Of a stretch of DNA of 64,000 bases, positions 1 to 9,561 are shown piece after piece. Within the stretch, counting starts at the first letter, position 1; every line of letters starts with the position of its first letter. This DNA comes from Platerodrilus igneus (lineage: Eukaryota > Arthropoda > Insecta > Coleoptera > Lycidae). A program made the position numbers and the translations under genes. The stretch spans positions 434,001 to 498,000 of the forward strand of contig JARFIW010001367.1 of NCBI GenBank assembly GCA_036346225.1, read 5' to 3'. The notes under the pieces are model-generated. The model searched no databases. It saw nothing but the letters and a program-made list of their open reading frames with translations, and was not told where the DNA came from.

Positions 1-61
1 CTTGTATTATGAATTAGAATTATGCCATAATTGACCAAAATGGATTGTATTCTTTCTCTAC

Positions 62-64
<3 letters not shown>

Positions 65-105
<41 letters not shown>
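65..105. repeat. (TA)n microsatellite
   Basis: Uninterrupted AT dinucleotides that replace the expected left end of the first tRNA-derived repeat unit. Confidence 0.95.
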
Positions 106-109
<4 letters not shown>

Positions 110-199
110 ATAAGATGAAATAATAACTTTGAATTTTATGCAAAGCTTAAATGTTAATTATTTCAAATCGAGCTAGTAATTGAAAGATGGAAAACATAA

Positions 200-273
200 G
201 GTCTTGGACAGAACTCGAACCTGTATCTTAGTCTTTATAGGACCATCCATTTTCCAATTATGCCACCGAGACC
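200..273 (-). repeat. tRNA-derived repeat, tRNA-like head, copy 1
   Basis: On the minus strand this reads as a roughly 74-nt tRNA-like sequence starting GGTCTC and ending AAGACC, so the acceptor ends can pair. It has a B-box-like segment (GGTTCGAGTTC) and an A-box-like segment. It is the most diverged of three copies, and its T arm is imperfect. The flanks (106-199 and 274-428) are shared with the other copies, so this is a dispersed tRNA-derived (SINE-like) repeat and not a lone tRNA gene. Confidence 0.6.
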
Positions 274-599
274 GATGATGACAATTGGAAAATTTACAAA
301 TCTAAATCGTGTACACAACCATACATCAACCTAACTTTCAACTACGTTTGGCATTTTTGTCAATCATATCTGACATTGTCAAGTTTTTGACTCCGGTTAT
401 AGACAGGAGGCAATACTCAAAATTATGGCTATAAGCTAAGTATTAAATATATAAATATTTTATGTAGTTAATTACACAAGGTAAGTTGATAAATACTAAC
501 GTATTACAGTTAATAAGATGTAATAATAACTTTGACTTTTATGCAAAACCCAACTAATCATTTGAAATCGAGCTAGTAATTGAAAGATGAAAAATGTAA

Positions 600-674
600 G
601 GTCTTGGACAGGACTTGAACCTGTACCTTAGTCTTTCTAGGACCATGCATTTTTCCAATTACGCCACTGAGACC
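600..674 (-). repeat. tRNA-derived repeat, tRNA-like head, copy 2
   Basis: This is the best preserved of the three heads. Read on the minus strand, it has an A-box-like TGGCGTAATTGG, a perfect T arm (ACAGG/CCTGT around TTCAAGT) and a B box GGTTCAAGTCC. The 5' GGTCT and 3' AGACC can pair as an acceptor stem. The anticodon arm is irregular, so I do not call a functional tRNA. A tRNA gene prediction would settle it. Confidence 0.65.
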
Positions 675-869
675 GATTATGACAATTGGAAAATTTACAA
701 ATCTAAATTATGTAATTTTGAGTGTTGCTTCCTGTCTATAACTGACATAAGTCAAAAACTTGACAATGTCAGATATGATTGACAAAAATGCAAAATGTAG
801 TTGAAAGTTAGGTTGATGTAATGGTTGTGTACACGATTTAGATTTGTAAATTTTCCAATTGTCATCATC

Positions 870-943
870 GGTCCCAGTGGCCTTTTTGGAAAACTTATGA
901 TCCTAGAAAGACTAAGATACAGGTTCAAGTCTTGTCCAAGACC
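870..943 (+). repeat. tRNA-derived repeat, tRNA-like head, copy 3
   Basis: Plus-strand copy of the same head, with B box GGTTCAAGTCT. The A-box region is damaged (GTGGCCTTTTTGG). The downstream body (944-1035) matches copies 1 and 2 in reverse orientation. Confidence 0.6.
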
Positions 944-1078
944 TTATATTTTCCATTTTTCAATTACTAGCTGGATTTGAAGTAATCATTTGGGCTTTGC
1001 ATAAAAGTCTAAGTTATGATTTTATCTTATTAACTGAATATATTAGTATTTATCAACTTACCTGGTGTAATTAACTAC

Positions 1079-1081
<3 letters not shown>

Positions 1082-1121
<40 letters not shown>
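1082..1121. repeat. (TA)n microsatellite
   Basis: TA run that separates the tRNA-derived repeats from the left end of the foldback transposon. Confidence 0.95.
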
Positions 1122-1122
<1 letters not shown>

Positions 1123-1123
<1 letters not shown>

Positions 1124-2841
1124 TGGGTGAGTTTTTAGTGTGGCAACGGTCGATAACTTCGTTATTATAAAAGCTACGTAAACCAAATTTGGAGGCATAT
1201 TAGGCATGCCTAAAGTGCACATTTTAAAAATATTTGGAAGCATACAGGGTGTTTGATAATTCCAGGGCATATTAAACTTATATTTTTTTAAATAGAACAC
1301 CCTATATGTTATTACATTTTTGGAAAGCCCATAAAAAGAGCTTTAATTTGATATCAAATTGTGTGTCTATTCCTTTTAGTTTTTGAGATATTCAACTGTT
1401 TTTAGAAAAAATGACCCTAATTTGATACATTGCCACTGCGCAATCACACAGCTTATGTTAATTTTCAAGATGCAGAAAATTTTACTATATACCTAAATCC
1501 ATTACTTTCTTAGATATTTTTGATTTTCCTTAAATTTTAAGAATGTTTTTAATTTACATAACTAAAAATAACTAACTATTGAAGAATATTATAAAACAAT
1601 TAATACATTTTGATTAACAATTAAATACACTTATCCAATAACAATTTTCACTAAAGATATAACAACCTACAATAATATGCTATCGATAGAATTCTGCCAG
1701 ATCAACAATATGCATTTTATAGAAAATGTTCAACCAGGAAATCAGACAGGCTTTGAAAAAAATAACAATTACAATTAAAATGTAATTTAGGTTTATTAAT
1801 TGTAGTGTGTTGTCATTTAACACATTATCAGTTCTGTTTTAAATGTAATCTTTGAAGGAGTTTTTAAAATGAATTTTACCGTGGAAGAACAAATAGATAT
1901 GATTTGGGTATTGCGAGAAAGTTTAAGAAATTTTCTACTTGCATCAAGAATATACCAAGAAAGATATCTGTTAAATGAAAACACACTACAATTAATAAAC
2001 CTAAATGACATTTTACATGTAATAGTTATTTTTTTCAAAACCTGCATGATTTCCTGTTTGAACATTTTTTATAAAATGCATATTGTTGATCTGGAAAAAT
2101 TCTATTGATAGCATATTATTGTAGGTTGTTATATCTTTAGTGAAAATTGTTATTGGATAAGTGTAGTTGATTGTTAATCAAAATGTATTAATTGTTTTAT
2201 AATATTCTTCAATAGTTAGTTATTTTTAGTTATGTAAATTAAAAACATTCTTAAAATTTGAAAAAAAACAAAAATATCTCAGAAAGTAATGGATTTAGGT
2301 ATAGGGAATGCTTAACAAAAATGAAAGGACACTTAATGAACTATCCATTATAGCAATAAAATTGGTAGGGTACCATTTAAAAAAAGTTTTAAAAATTGCA
2401 TTTTGCGAAACCTGACACACCCTGTATACTGTGAAGAAATTTCAAAAGAGTGATAATTACAAATATACTATGGTATGTAGTAAAATTTTCTGCATTTTGA
2501 AAATTAACATAAGTTGTGTGATAGCGCAGTGGCAATGTATGAAATCAGGGTCATTTTTTCTAAAAACAGTTGAATATCTCAAAAACTAAAAGGAATAGAC
2601 ACATACAATTTGATATCAAACTAAATCTCTTTTTATGGGCTTTCCAAAAATGTAATAATATATAGGGTGTTCCATTTAAAAAAATATAAGTTTAATATGC
2701 CCTGGAATTATCAAACACCCTGTATGCTTCCAAATATTTTTAAAATGTGCACCTTTGGCATGCCTAATATGCCTCCAAATTTGGTTTACGTAGCTTTTAT
2801 AATAACAGAGTTATCGACCGTTGCCACACTAAAAACTCACC

Positions 2842-2844
<3 letters not shown>
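1123..2844. mobile_element. Foldback DNA transposon with very long terminal inverted repeats
   Basis: Left arm 1123-1820 and right arm 1970-2844 are reverse complements over nearly their whole length. The ends read CTGGGTGAGTTTTTAGTG and, reversed, CAGGGTGAGTTTTTAGTG, each next to TA as in Tc1/mariner-like insertions. The right arm has about 155 extra bases (about 2303-2458) absent from the left arm. The spacer and inner right arm encode the N-terminus of a transposase. An element of this form cannot encode a full transposase and would have to be mobilised in trans. Confidence 0.8.
1869..2108 (+). pseudogene. Transposase N-terminal fragment (DUF4817-like helix-turn-helix)
   Basis: An open stretch of 79 residues. 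Its start, MNFTVEEQIDMIWVL followed by ASRIYQERY, resembles the insect transposon HTH pattern 'x-EE-DM-x-V-Y-x(n)-A-x-LY-x-ERYP' seen more clearly at 50,907-51,108. The typical P-N-R segment after ERY is lost and the remainder shows no family likeness. It sits across the centre of the foldback element, and its 3' part lies in the right arm, so the inverted left arm carries the same coding bases reversed. Family assignment is by pattern only. A profile search with DUF4817 would test it. Confidence 0.5.

Positions 2845-2881
<37 letters not shown>
2845..2881. repeat. (TA)n microsatellite
   Basis: TA run between the foldback transposon and the Penelope-like element. Degenerate TA/TAGTA repeats continue to about 2915. 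Confidence 0.95.
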
Positions 2882-2885
<4 letters not shown>

Positions 2886-2969
2886 ATATATAGTAATATA
2901 TAGTATATATATATAGTAAATATCGGGTAGTAGTCAATTTGGGCGATTGGTCAACTCTTTTAATCAATT

Positions 2970-3003
2970 CAAGCTTTCGAAAAATTTATTTTCTTCATCA
3001 GGA
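2970..3003 (-). ncRNA. Hammerhead-ribozyme-like motif, Penelope copy 1
   Basis: On the minus strand the stretch has CTGATGA, then an AT-rich segment able to form a small stem (AAAA/TTTT), then CGAAAGCTT. CUGAUGA and GAAA are the two conserved core strands of a type I hammerhead. GAAAG-CUU would leave a minimal stem III and a CUU cleavage triplet. Hammerheads with very short stem III are known from Penelope-like elements. Self-cleavage is inferred, not shown. Confidence 0.5.
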
Positions 3004-3382
3004 AAACTATAATAAAAGGATTACAAAATTTCTTGGTATATAAATTGCTTACTTACGATTATACAGTCTATTTAATGAATAAGTGGAACATAACAGATAT
3101 TAGAACAGTCTGCCGAAATTGATAAATACATTCCAAACACAATAACTAGTTTATATAATAATTAAAAAACTCAGTGGAAAAAAGATTAAATATTAGTAAC
3201 AAAGTAATATAAAAGTTATTAATTTAAAATAATTTAGAAAATGTCAAAATATAAAATACTTTTGACATATAAATTATGTCATAAGCAAACATAGATAAAA
3301 ATAATAATTAAATATAACGAGTCAATCTTGAAGTTAAAAAAAAATGTTTAAGTGTAAAAGAAATAAGGCAAATAACTAGTTA

Positions 3383-4078
3383 CTAAGAGATACGATCCTT
3401 GTTATTTTTTATAACAGAAATAAGATGCGAGTAGATACTATTAAGATTTTGAGTGTCAGTTTTTTTGTTGAGAGGGTGGTCTTGTAGCGCTATCGCTACC
3501 ATTTCTAGGAAAATGCGTTTTCTGTAATGGCTTTCCCTGAACATGATTTTAGCATTTGCATAATTGATTGTGTGTCCAGTCTCAAGAGCATGGGACACCA
3601 ATGCGCAGGTTTTTGCGTATCTGTTAAAGTCACTTTTGTGGGAAGTGATTCTAGATGAAAGCCACCTAGAGGTGTGACCTATATATTGGCCATGACAATT
3701 CTTACACGGTATACGGTAAACAACTCCTGACTGTTGTAGTTGGGGGGTATGATCTTTTAATTTGCTGAAAAGCGTCTTTCTTAAAGTCAAGGTAGGTTTT
3801 TTGGTGAGAGATATCCCTTTGATATCTTTAAGAATATGACAGAATTTAGATGTGAGGTTGTCTATATATGGAAGAGGAATGAAAATTTTTGGAATCGAAT
3901 TAGCTGCGGGAGTTGTGTTGTGTTTGAGAGTGGGTTGGTTAATGAGAGAAGGGGTGTTGAAAAGCAATTTGTTGAGTAGTGAAATTGGGTAAGAATTTTG
4001 ACGAAGAAGGTCTCTTAAAATAAGTAGGTTTTTGTATTTCAGGGTTCGATGAGAAATTAGTTCTATTCTTCTTTTCAA
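3383..4078 (-). pseudogene. Penelope copy 1: RT C-terminus and GIY-YIG endonuclease
   Basis: The 231-residue segment begins MKRRIELISHRTLKY, the region just after the RT. Near residues 118-150 it has the GIY-YIG signature as GVVYRIPC..CHGQYIGHTSR, followed by a downstream arginine/histidine segment (SSRITSHKSDF) and the family's C-terminal L.A.QDHPLNK..DTQNLN..YSHL. This endonuclease is thought to nick the target for priming. The segment is separated from the upstream RT by a one-base deletion near 4082: the plus-strand copy has one more T at the same place and reads through. The domain itself has no stop. Confidence 0.9.
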
Positions 4079-4080
4079 GC

Positions 4081-4866
4081 TTAAACGAGGTTTATTTTCA
4101 TATTAATTGGATGAAAAGAATTATAATTGAGATATCTACCTGAAGAGTTAGGTTTCTTGTACCAATCAGTAATAAGATTATTATTATTACGGATGATGAG
4201 CATATCTAGAAAAGGAATAGTGCCGTTAATTTCTTTTTCAATAGTAAATTGAATAGTAGGGTTATAACTATTGAAAATCAGAAGTACTTGATTTATACTG
4301 TCTGAAGGAACACAACAAATCTGATCATCAACGTATTTTTTAAAAAAGGGAGGGTTAAACGAAAGTTGTGGAATACAAAAATCCAAAAGGTCATCCATTA
4401 TATATTGAGCAAAAATTGGAGATACACTAGCTCCCATGGGAGTACCAAGTATTTGTTTGTAGAAATTGTTATTAAATACGAAATAAGTAGTGTCAAAAAG
4501 AAAATCAATAAGTTTCAAGAAATGTTGGTTTATGTTACAATTAGGTGGTATATTATGCCAATGAGTAATGATGCTTTGTTTAACCAATTCTATAGGTATA
4601 TTGCTAAAGAGAGACACTACATCAAGACTGATAATGACATAATCTGTGGGAATTTGAAAATCATTGATGAAAGTAGCAAAATGAAAAGAATCCTGAATAT
4701 AATATCGATTGTTGGTGTCATAAGATTTAGTAAGTATGTCAGTAATTAAACCAGAAATTTTAGAGTTAGGAGCATTAATAGAGGAAATTATGGGACGAAG
4801 AGAAAGGGTAGGTTTATGAATTTTGGGAAGCCCATAAAATTTAGGCGAGGTGGCATTATAAATCAT
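4081..4866 (-). pseudogene. Penelope copy 1: reverse transcriptase core
   Basis: The 261 residues contain the Penelope RT blocks in order: FYGLPKIHKP, RPIISS, SLDVVSLFSNIP, GTPMGASVSPIFAQ, KYVDDQICC (the YVDD catalytic box), FLDMLI, and the family hallmark SGRYLNYNSFHP. The two catalytic aspartates are present. The residue after YVDD is Q here but L in the other copy (YVDDL), so one of them has changed. The reading frame is offset from the upstream N-terminal part and from the GIY-YIG part, so this copy cannot give one protein. Confidence 0.93.
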
Positions 4867-4924
4867 CAGATCTTTGGCTTGTTCAGAAGTAATGCTCTTA
4901 TTTTTCTTTAAATCTGTTACTAGT

Positions 4925-5545
4925 TTATTTGATTTTTTGTTGTATAGTACTGGTAGGATCCTTTTTTAAAGGAATATAATATTTTTTATCAAAGATAATA
5001 TCAGAAGCTAGTTTGATGTATTTGTCTTTTTCTAATAATACTGACACATTGCCTTTGTCGGATTTAGTTAAAATTAGATTGGGATGCTTTTTCATGAAAA
5101 TAGAAGATTTGATAAGGAGTTTTCTAATTTCATTGGCTGGTTTGATGGGAGAATGGATAAAATTAGTTACAATGTTGGTGGTACGAGCCAAAAGAATATT
5201 CTTCTGTTCAGCAGGGGCCATAGCTACTATAGATTCGATATCAGCAAGAAGTTTAGATAGACAGATATCTTTGGGGTTGGGACAAACGCTGAATAAAGGG
5301 CCAAGGGCCATAAAACGTTGAATGTCTTTAGGGGTATTGACATTAGAAAGATTAACAAACCAATTTTCTTGTGTTGTAATTTTGCTAACCAAAGTTTTCT
5401 TAAGATTTATGATTTTCTTGAGGTTGTTGTTTTTAATTTTATTAAAAATAATGTTGTAGTAAGCGGACATATGTCGTTGGAATTCTGATGTGATACTGAT
5501 CGGAAGAAGGTTTCTTGTAATCTTAATAATAATATCTAACTGCAT
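4925..5545 (-). pseudogene. Penelope copy 1: N-terminal region and first RT block
   Basis: The 206-residue stretch contains WFVNLSNV..P.DIQRFMALGPLFSV, the conserved Penelope N-terminal block (a related version is encoded at 63,656-64,000), and LTKSDKGNVSVLL near the end, the start of the RT fold. It stops at 4925 after STIQQKIK, and a frameshift there separates it from the RT core. The true start codon is probably lost at the inversion junction near 5557. Confidence 0.88.
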
Positions 5546-5587
5546 CTCTAGGTCTTTTCGTATTTAATAACAATTTAGTAACAATTT

Positions 5588-6657
5588 CTACAAACAAATA
5601 CTTGGTACTCCCATGGGAGCTAGTGTATCTTCAATTTTTGCTCAATATATAATGGATGACCTTTTGGATTTTTGTATTCCACAACTTTCGTTTAACCCTC
5701 CCTTTTTTAAAAAATACGTTGATGACCTGATTTGTTGTGTTCCTTCAGACAGTATAAATCAAGTACTTCTGATTTTCAATAGTTATAACCCTACTATTCA
5801 ATTTACTATTGAAAAAGAAATTAACGGCACTATTCCTTTTCTAGATATGCTCATCATCCGTAATAATAATAATCTTATTACTGATTGGTACAAGAAACCT
5901 AACTCTTCAGGTAGATATCTCAATTATAATTCTTTTCATCCAATTAATATGAAAATAAACCTCGTTTTAAGCTTGAAAAGAAGAATAGAACTAATTTCTC
6001 ATCGAACCCTGAAATACAAAAACCTACTTATTTTAAGAGACCTTCTTCATCAAAATTCTTACCCAATTTCACTACTCAACAAATTGCTTTTCAACACCCT
6101 TCTCTCATTAACCAACCCACTCTCAAACACAACACAACTCTGAGCTAATTCGATTCCAAAATTTTCATTCCTCTTCCATATATAGACAACCTCACATCTA
6201 AATTCTGTCATATTCTTAAAGATATCAAAGGATATCTCTCACCAAAAACCTACCTTGACTTTAAGAAAGACGCTTTTCAGCAAATTAAAAGATCATACCC
6301 CCCAACTACAACAGTCAGGAGTTGTTTACCGTATACCGTGTAAGAATTGTCATGGCCAATATATAGGTCACACCTCTAGGTGGCTTTCATCTAGAATCAC
6401 TTCCCACAAAAGTGACTTTAACAGATACGAAAAACCTGCGCATTGGTGTCCCATGCTCTTGAGACTGGACACACAATCAATTATGCAAATGCTAAAATCA
6501 TGTTCAGGGAAAGCCATTACAGAAAACGCATTTTCCTAGAAATGGTAGCGATAGCGCTACAAGACCACCCTCTCAACAAAAAACTGACACTCAAAATCTT
6601 AATAGTATCTACTGCATCTTATTTCTGTTATAAAAATAACAAGGATCGTATCTCTTA
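5588..6657 (+). pseudogene. Penelope copy 2: partial RT and GIY-YIG endonuclease
   Basis: The first part (from 5613) reads GASVSSIFAQ, KYVDDLICC, FLDMLI and SGRYLNYNSFHP and continues in frame into LVLSLKRRIELIS, so it lacks the frameshift that splits copy 1. It then breaks near 6115-6140. From 6255 the endonuclease is open again (GVVYRIPC..CHGQYIGHTSR), with a further frame change near 6440 after SDFNRY. RT blocks upstream of the GTPMG motif are absent. Together with the frameshifts this makes it a dead fragment. Confidence 0.9.
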
Positions 6658-7031
6658 GTAACTAGTTATTTGCCTTATTTCTTTTACACTTAAACATTTT
6701 TTTTAACTTCAAGATTGACTCGTTATATTTAATTATTATTTTATCTATGTTTGCTTATGACATAATTTATATGTCAAATGTATTTTATATTTTGACATTT
6801 TCTAAATTATTTTAAATTAATAACTTTATATTACTTTGTTACTAATATTTAATTTTTTCCACTGAATTTTTAATTATTATATAAACTAGTTATTGTGTTT
6901 GGAATGTTTTTATCAATTTCGCAGCCTGTTCTAATATCTGTTATGTTCCACTTATTCATTAAATAGACTGTATAATCGTAAGTAAGCAATTTATATACCA
7001 AGAAATTTTGTAATCCTTTTATTATAGTTTT

Positions 7032-7064
7032 TCTGATGAAGAAAATAAATTTTTCAAAGCTTGA
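7032..7064 (+). ncRNA. Hammerhead-ribozyme-like motif, Penelope copy 2
   Basis: Counterpart of the motif at 2970-3003. CTGATGA is intact at 7033-7039, but the second core strand reads TCAAAGCTT where copy 1 has TCGAAAGCTT, so one core base is lost and cleavage would not be expected. Confidence 0.45.
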
Positions 7065-7119
7065 ATTGATTAAAGAGTTTACTAATCGCCCAAATTGACT
7101 ACTACCCGATATTTACTTT

Positions 7120-7122
<3 letters not shown>

Positions 7123-7165
<43 letters not shown>
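7123..7165. repeat. (TA)n microsatellite
   Basis: TA run immediately outside the right end of the Penelope pair, matching the run outside its left end. Confidence 0.95.
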
Positions 7166-7167
<2 letters not shown>

Positions 7168-7196
7168 CTTCACGTTTTATTTGCTGAATATTAATT

Positions 7197-7353
7197 TAAA
7201 ATAATTCAATTTATTGGGGATTGCAGCAAATTAAGAAAGTTTACTCTTTTTTCTTTAACTCAAGCTTTCGAGATTTTATTTTTCTCTTCTTCAGGAAGTT
7301 AAAGAAAAAAGATTCAACTTTCTTAATTTGCTGCAATCCCCAATAAATTAAAT

Positions 7354-7360
<7 letters not shown>
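7197..7360. repeat. Palindrome with hammerhead-like loop
   Basis: Arms 7197-7260 and 7297-7360 are near-perfect reverse complements of about 64 bp around a 36-base loop, flanked on both sides by TA runs. The loop resembles the terminal motif of the Penelope element at 2970-3003, but the arms do not match that element. It may be the terminal piece of another Penelope family. Confidence 0.8.
7261..7295 (-). ncRNA. Hammerhead-like core in a palindrome loop
   Basis: The minus strand reads CTGAAGA, a segment closed by AGA/TCT, then CGAAAGCTTGA. The second core strand is intact; the first has one change from CTGATGA. The palindrome arms on either side would act as an unusually long stem I. Confidence 0.4.

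Positions 7361-7386
<26 letters not shown>
7360..7386. repeat. (TA)n microsatellite
   Basis: Short TA run closing the palindrome on the right. Confidence 0.9.
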
Positions 7387-7590
7387 ATGTATATGTATAT
7401 GTATAATTAAATCTTTTTAAATAGTTTTGTAGTAAATGCTGACTTCAGGTCTGAACGTTGTACGTTGTTACTTTTATTTTTGGAAGTCATAACGTTCTGT
7501 ATAATTGTTTTTTACACATTTGGTCAAATATGTGTCTCAAGATCAGACTGTGCTCAAAAAAAAGTCTCTTAGTTTAGCGGTATATAGTTG

Positions 7591-7885
7591 ACGGCAGCTC
7601 CATGGCGTAGTTGGTATGTGACTACTAAGCCCAAGGTCCCGGTTTTGATTCCTGAAATAACACAGCTTGAAAAATATTAGGCATGCATTTTTCACAATAA
7701 TACACCCTCATTCGTTTGAGATGTAAAATATAGATCCTGTGTGTGTGTTGTAACGCATATTAAAGATACCTACCTTGTTTGGAACGGTAAGGGTTTGGCA
7801 AAATTCAAATTTCCAGTTAAAAAACTCACTTCCGCGCCAATGTAGTACTTTCGGACAGAGCAATGGAAAAAAATTGAATGTAGTG
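7591..7885 (+). mobile_element. tRNA-derived SINE (300-bp family), diverged copy
   Basis: About 295 bp flanked by a 10-bp direct repeat TATATAGTTG (7581-7590 and 7886-7895), a target-site duplication. The tRNA-like head (GGCGTAGTTGGTATG, then GGTTTTGATTCC as a weak B box) is followed by the family body: CTTGAAAAAT, GCATTTTTCAC, GTGTGTGTTGT, ACCTTG..GGAACGG and CCAATGTAGTAC. It is the most diverged of the recognised copies. Confidence 0.85.
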
Positions 7886-7895
7886 TATATAGTTG

Positions 7896-8538
7896 GCACT
7901 GTTATCATTATTGATACTTTACATTGTAACCTCCGTTATATACGAGTTATCTTAGTACCTTGAAGAAGCTTGAAATATGACAATGCACTCGATAAATACA
8001 GGTGATGTGGTGTGTAGTTCAAATTTTGAGTGCCGGTTATGGGAGTGACTAAATCAAGTGGTGGATAGAAATGAATTAAAAATAAACTAACTAATTTTGT
8101 AATTATATCCTAAGCATACACAGTCTCCAGCATTATGTTTGCCAATATGGTTGTCTGAAATGACAGGAGATGCATATCCGGTTAAATAAGAAAAAATTGT
8201 ATAAGTAGAGGAAATAAAAAATGGCAGTTAAAAAGTGATAACATTTTTTTTGGTTTTTGAAACATTAATATAAATTAATTTTAGAATTTTTACTTTATTT
8301 TTCTTGACTTTGTTAGCAATGTTGTGCAAAAATAACACTTCTTTGCCGAAACTATTTGCAGACTTTAATATAATACAGTTTTTTATATAACATTTTGTAC
8401 TTTTGCAATCATCACTTTTCTTTTAAATATTGTTTTGATATTTTGAAAACATACGTTTAAGTATTTTTACATTACTAATTCGGTAATGTATTAACACTTG
8501 GCAGCGTAATTGCGTTTACAACCACGTATGAACCTTCA
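7896..8538. other. No recognised feature
   Basis: AT-rich sequence without convincing coding signal or repeat structure that I can see. Confidence 0.5.
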
Positions 8539-8811
8539 TTAAAAAAATTTTATTGGAAAAAGATTAAGAATTGGTTCCAAGTCGATTCCTCGGCCATCAG
8601 AAACACACTCTCTTCCTGAATTGGTTTTCATTTTTAATACTACTTTGTTAAAACATAATCTTAACTTTGTCCTAAGAAAAACAATTAAGGATCTTATATC
8701 AAAAGATTGTGCAGGCCGCTTTGCTTCTAAATATGTATCAATCCATTGTAGTGGAAAGTTAACAGAAAAGTATTTGTGGATAGCTCCTGTATTGTGTTGT
8801 TGCAATACCAA
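8539..8811 (-). pseudogene. Degraded mariner-like transposase fragment (catalytic region)
   Basis: The 90-residue stretch contains LQQHNTGAIHKYFSVNF and, about 20 residues later, RPAQSFDIRSLIVFL. These align by eye to the insect transposase blocks QQDGAPPH-x-F-x-V and WPARSPDLTPLDFFL, which carry the second and third catalytic acidic residues. The second catalytic D is disrupted (HNTG for DG), and SPDLTPL has become SFDIRSL, so the enzyme is dead. I could not delimit the ends of the parent element. A search with mariner/DUF4817-associated transposases would confirm. Confidence 0.6.
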
Positions 8812-9560
8812 TAATTCTCAATAACATTTTGAAAAATAATAGTTTAATTCCATTTTATTTTTAAATAAATTTTGAACATATTCCAACCCATATATCAAAG
8901 TCAGAACGGTGTTGTTATCTGCACACTTCTTGAACTTAGATTTCTTTCTTGCCAAAAAAGACAATTATTTTGAACATTTTATAATTGTTCGCGAACATTC
9001 GACCAATGATTTTATAATGAAAAGATTTATTATTCTTAGATTGCCAGGTATGACATTCACAGAACTTTCTTTGTTTTATGCCCGAAATTTCTAACAAATT
9101 TAAATTCAAATGGACATTTTTTTCTATAAAATGAAAAGCAGTACAATTGGCTACCCCAATTTTGTTACAATTGTTGGATGGATATTTTTGGATTTTCTAT
9201 AACAGCCAATAAATATCATTGCTTTTTCTTCGTTGCAAGGTTTTATGCAGAACTTTACTGGTTTTTGAATTCCACAACATTTTCATTAAATATTTACAAG
9301 TTCCTAAATATAGTTTTATTACGCTGCATTCCTTCTGGATATTTATAGAAGCGTAAGCTGTACTTCTGTGCAATTTCATGGACTAGTAATGGGCCACACT
9401 AGCATACCATATTTATCTGCATTTTAAATTACCATAACTAATTTTAAATAGTCACTTACACAAACTAACTAGCTCAAAGATAAGCACTACTTGTAGTTAA
9501 AAGTTTGTGTTACTTGTCATTGGAAACTAACAGTCTTATAAACCTATTATTTTGAAAAAT
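8812..9560. other. No recognised feature, possibly more transposon relic
   Basis: Upstream of the transposase relic on its coding strand. Short open stretches exist on both strands, but none shows a motif I can name. Confidence 0.4.
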
Positions 9561-9561
9561 C

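Larger units (their letters stand above)
456..1085. repeat. Inverted repeat built from the tRNA-derived unit
   Basis: A flank (about 456-510) plus the tRNA-like unit (511-700) recur in reverse complement at about 846-1035 and 1030-1085. The segment between (about 714-840) is the reverse complement of 300-427. Calling the flank Y, the tRNA-like unit A and the spacer X, the order from 106 is A-X-Y-A-X'-A'-Y'. That is one truncated direct unit followed by a head-to-head pair. I see no open reading frame in it. Confidence 0.75.
2916..5557 (-). mobile_element. Penelope-like retroelement, copy 1
   Basis: The copy runs from GTAAATATCGGGTAGTAG at 2916 to an inversion junction near 5557. On the minus strand it encodes, in order, an N-terminal region, a Penelope-type reverse transcriptase and a C-terminal GIY-YIG endonuclease, together about 720 residues across three frames. 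Penelope proteins are usually somewhat longer, so a little of the N-terminus is missing at the junction. The 3' non-coding part (2916-3380) carries a hammerhead-like motif. At least two frameshifts make it inactive. Confidence 0.93.
5558..7116 (+). mobile_element. Penelope-like retroelement, copy 2, inverted and 5' truncated
   Basis: Nearly identical to copy 1 but on the plus strand, beginning inside the RT at FNNNFYKQILGTPMG and running to the element end at 7116 (CTACTACCCGATATTTAC, the mirror of 2916). The two copies therefore lie head to head. At the junction the short string TAACAATTT is present twice (5568-5576 and 5579-5587). Confidence 0.92.

Noticed and set aside
1079..1300. Small open frames whose translations contain runs of IYIYIY, here and at the other TA runs
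   Set aside because: They are translations of TA microsatellites plus non-coding flank, in both strands, with no domain.
4366..4749. Plus-strand 127-residue frame opposite the Penelope RT
   Set aside because: It is the antisense shadow of the RT reading frame.
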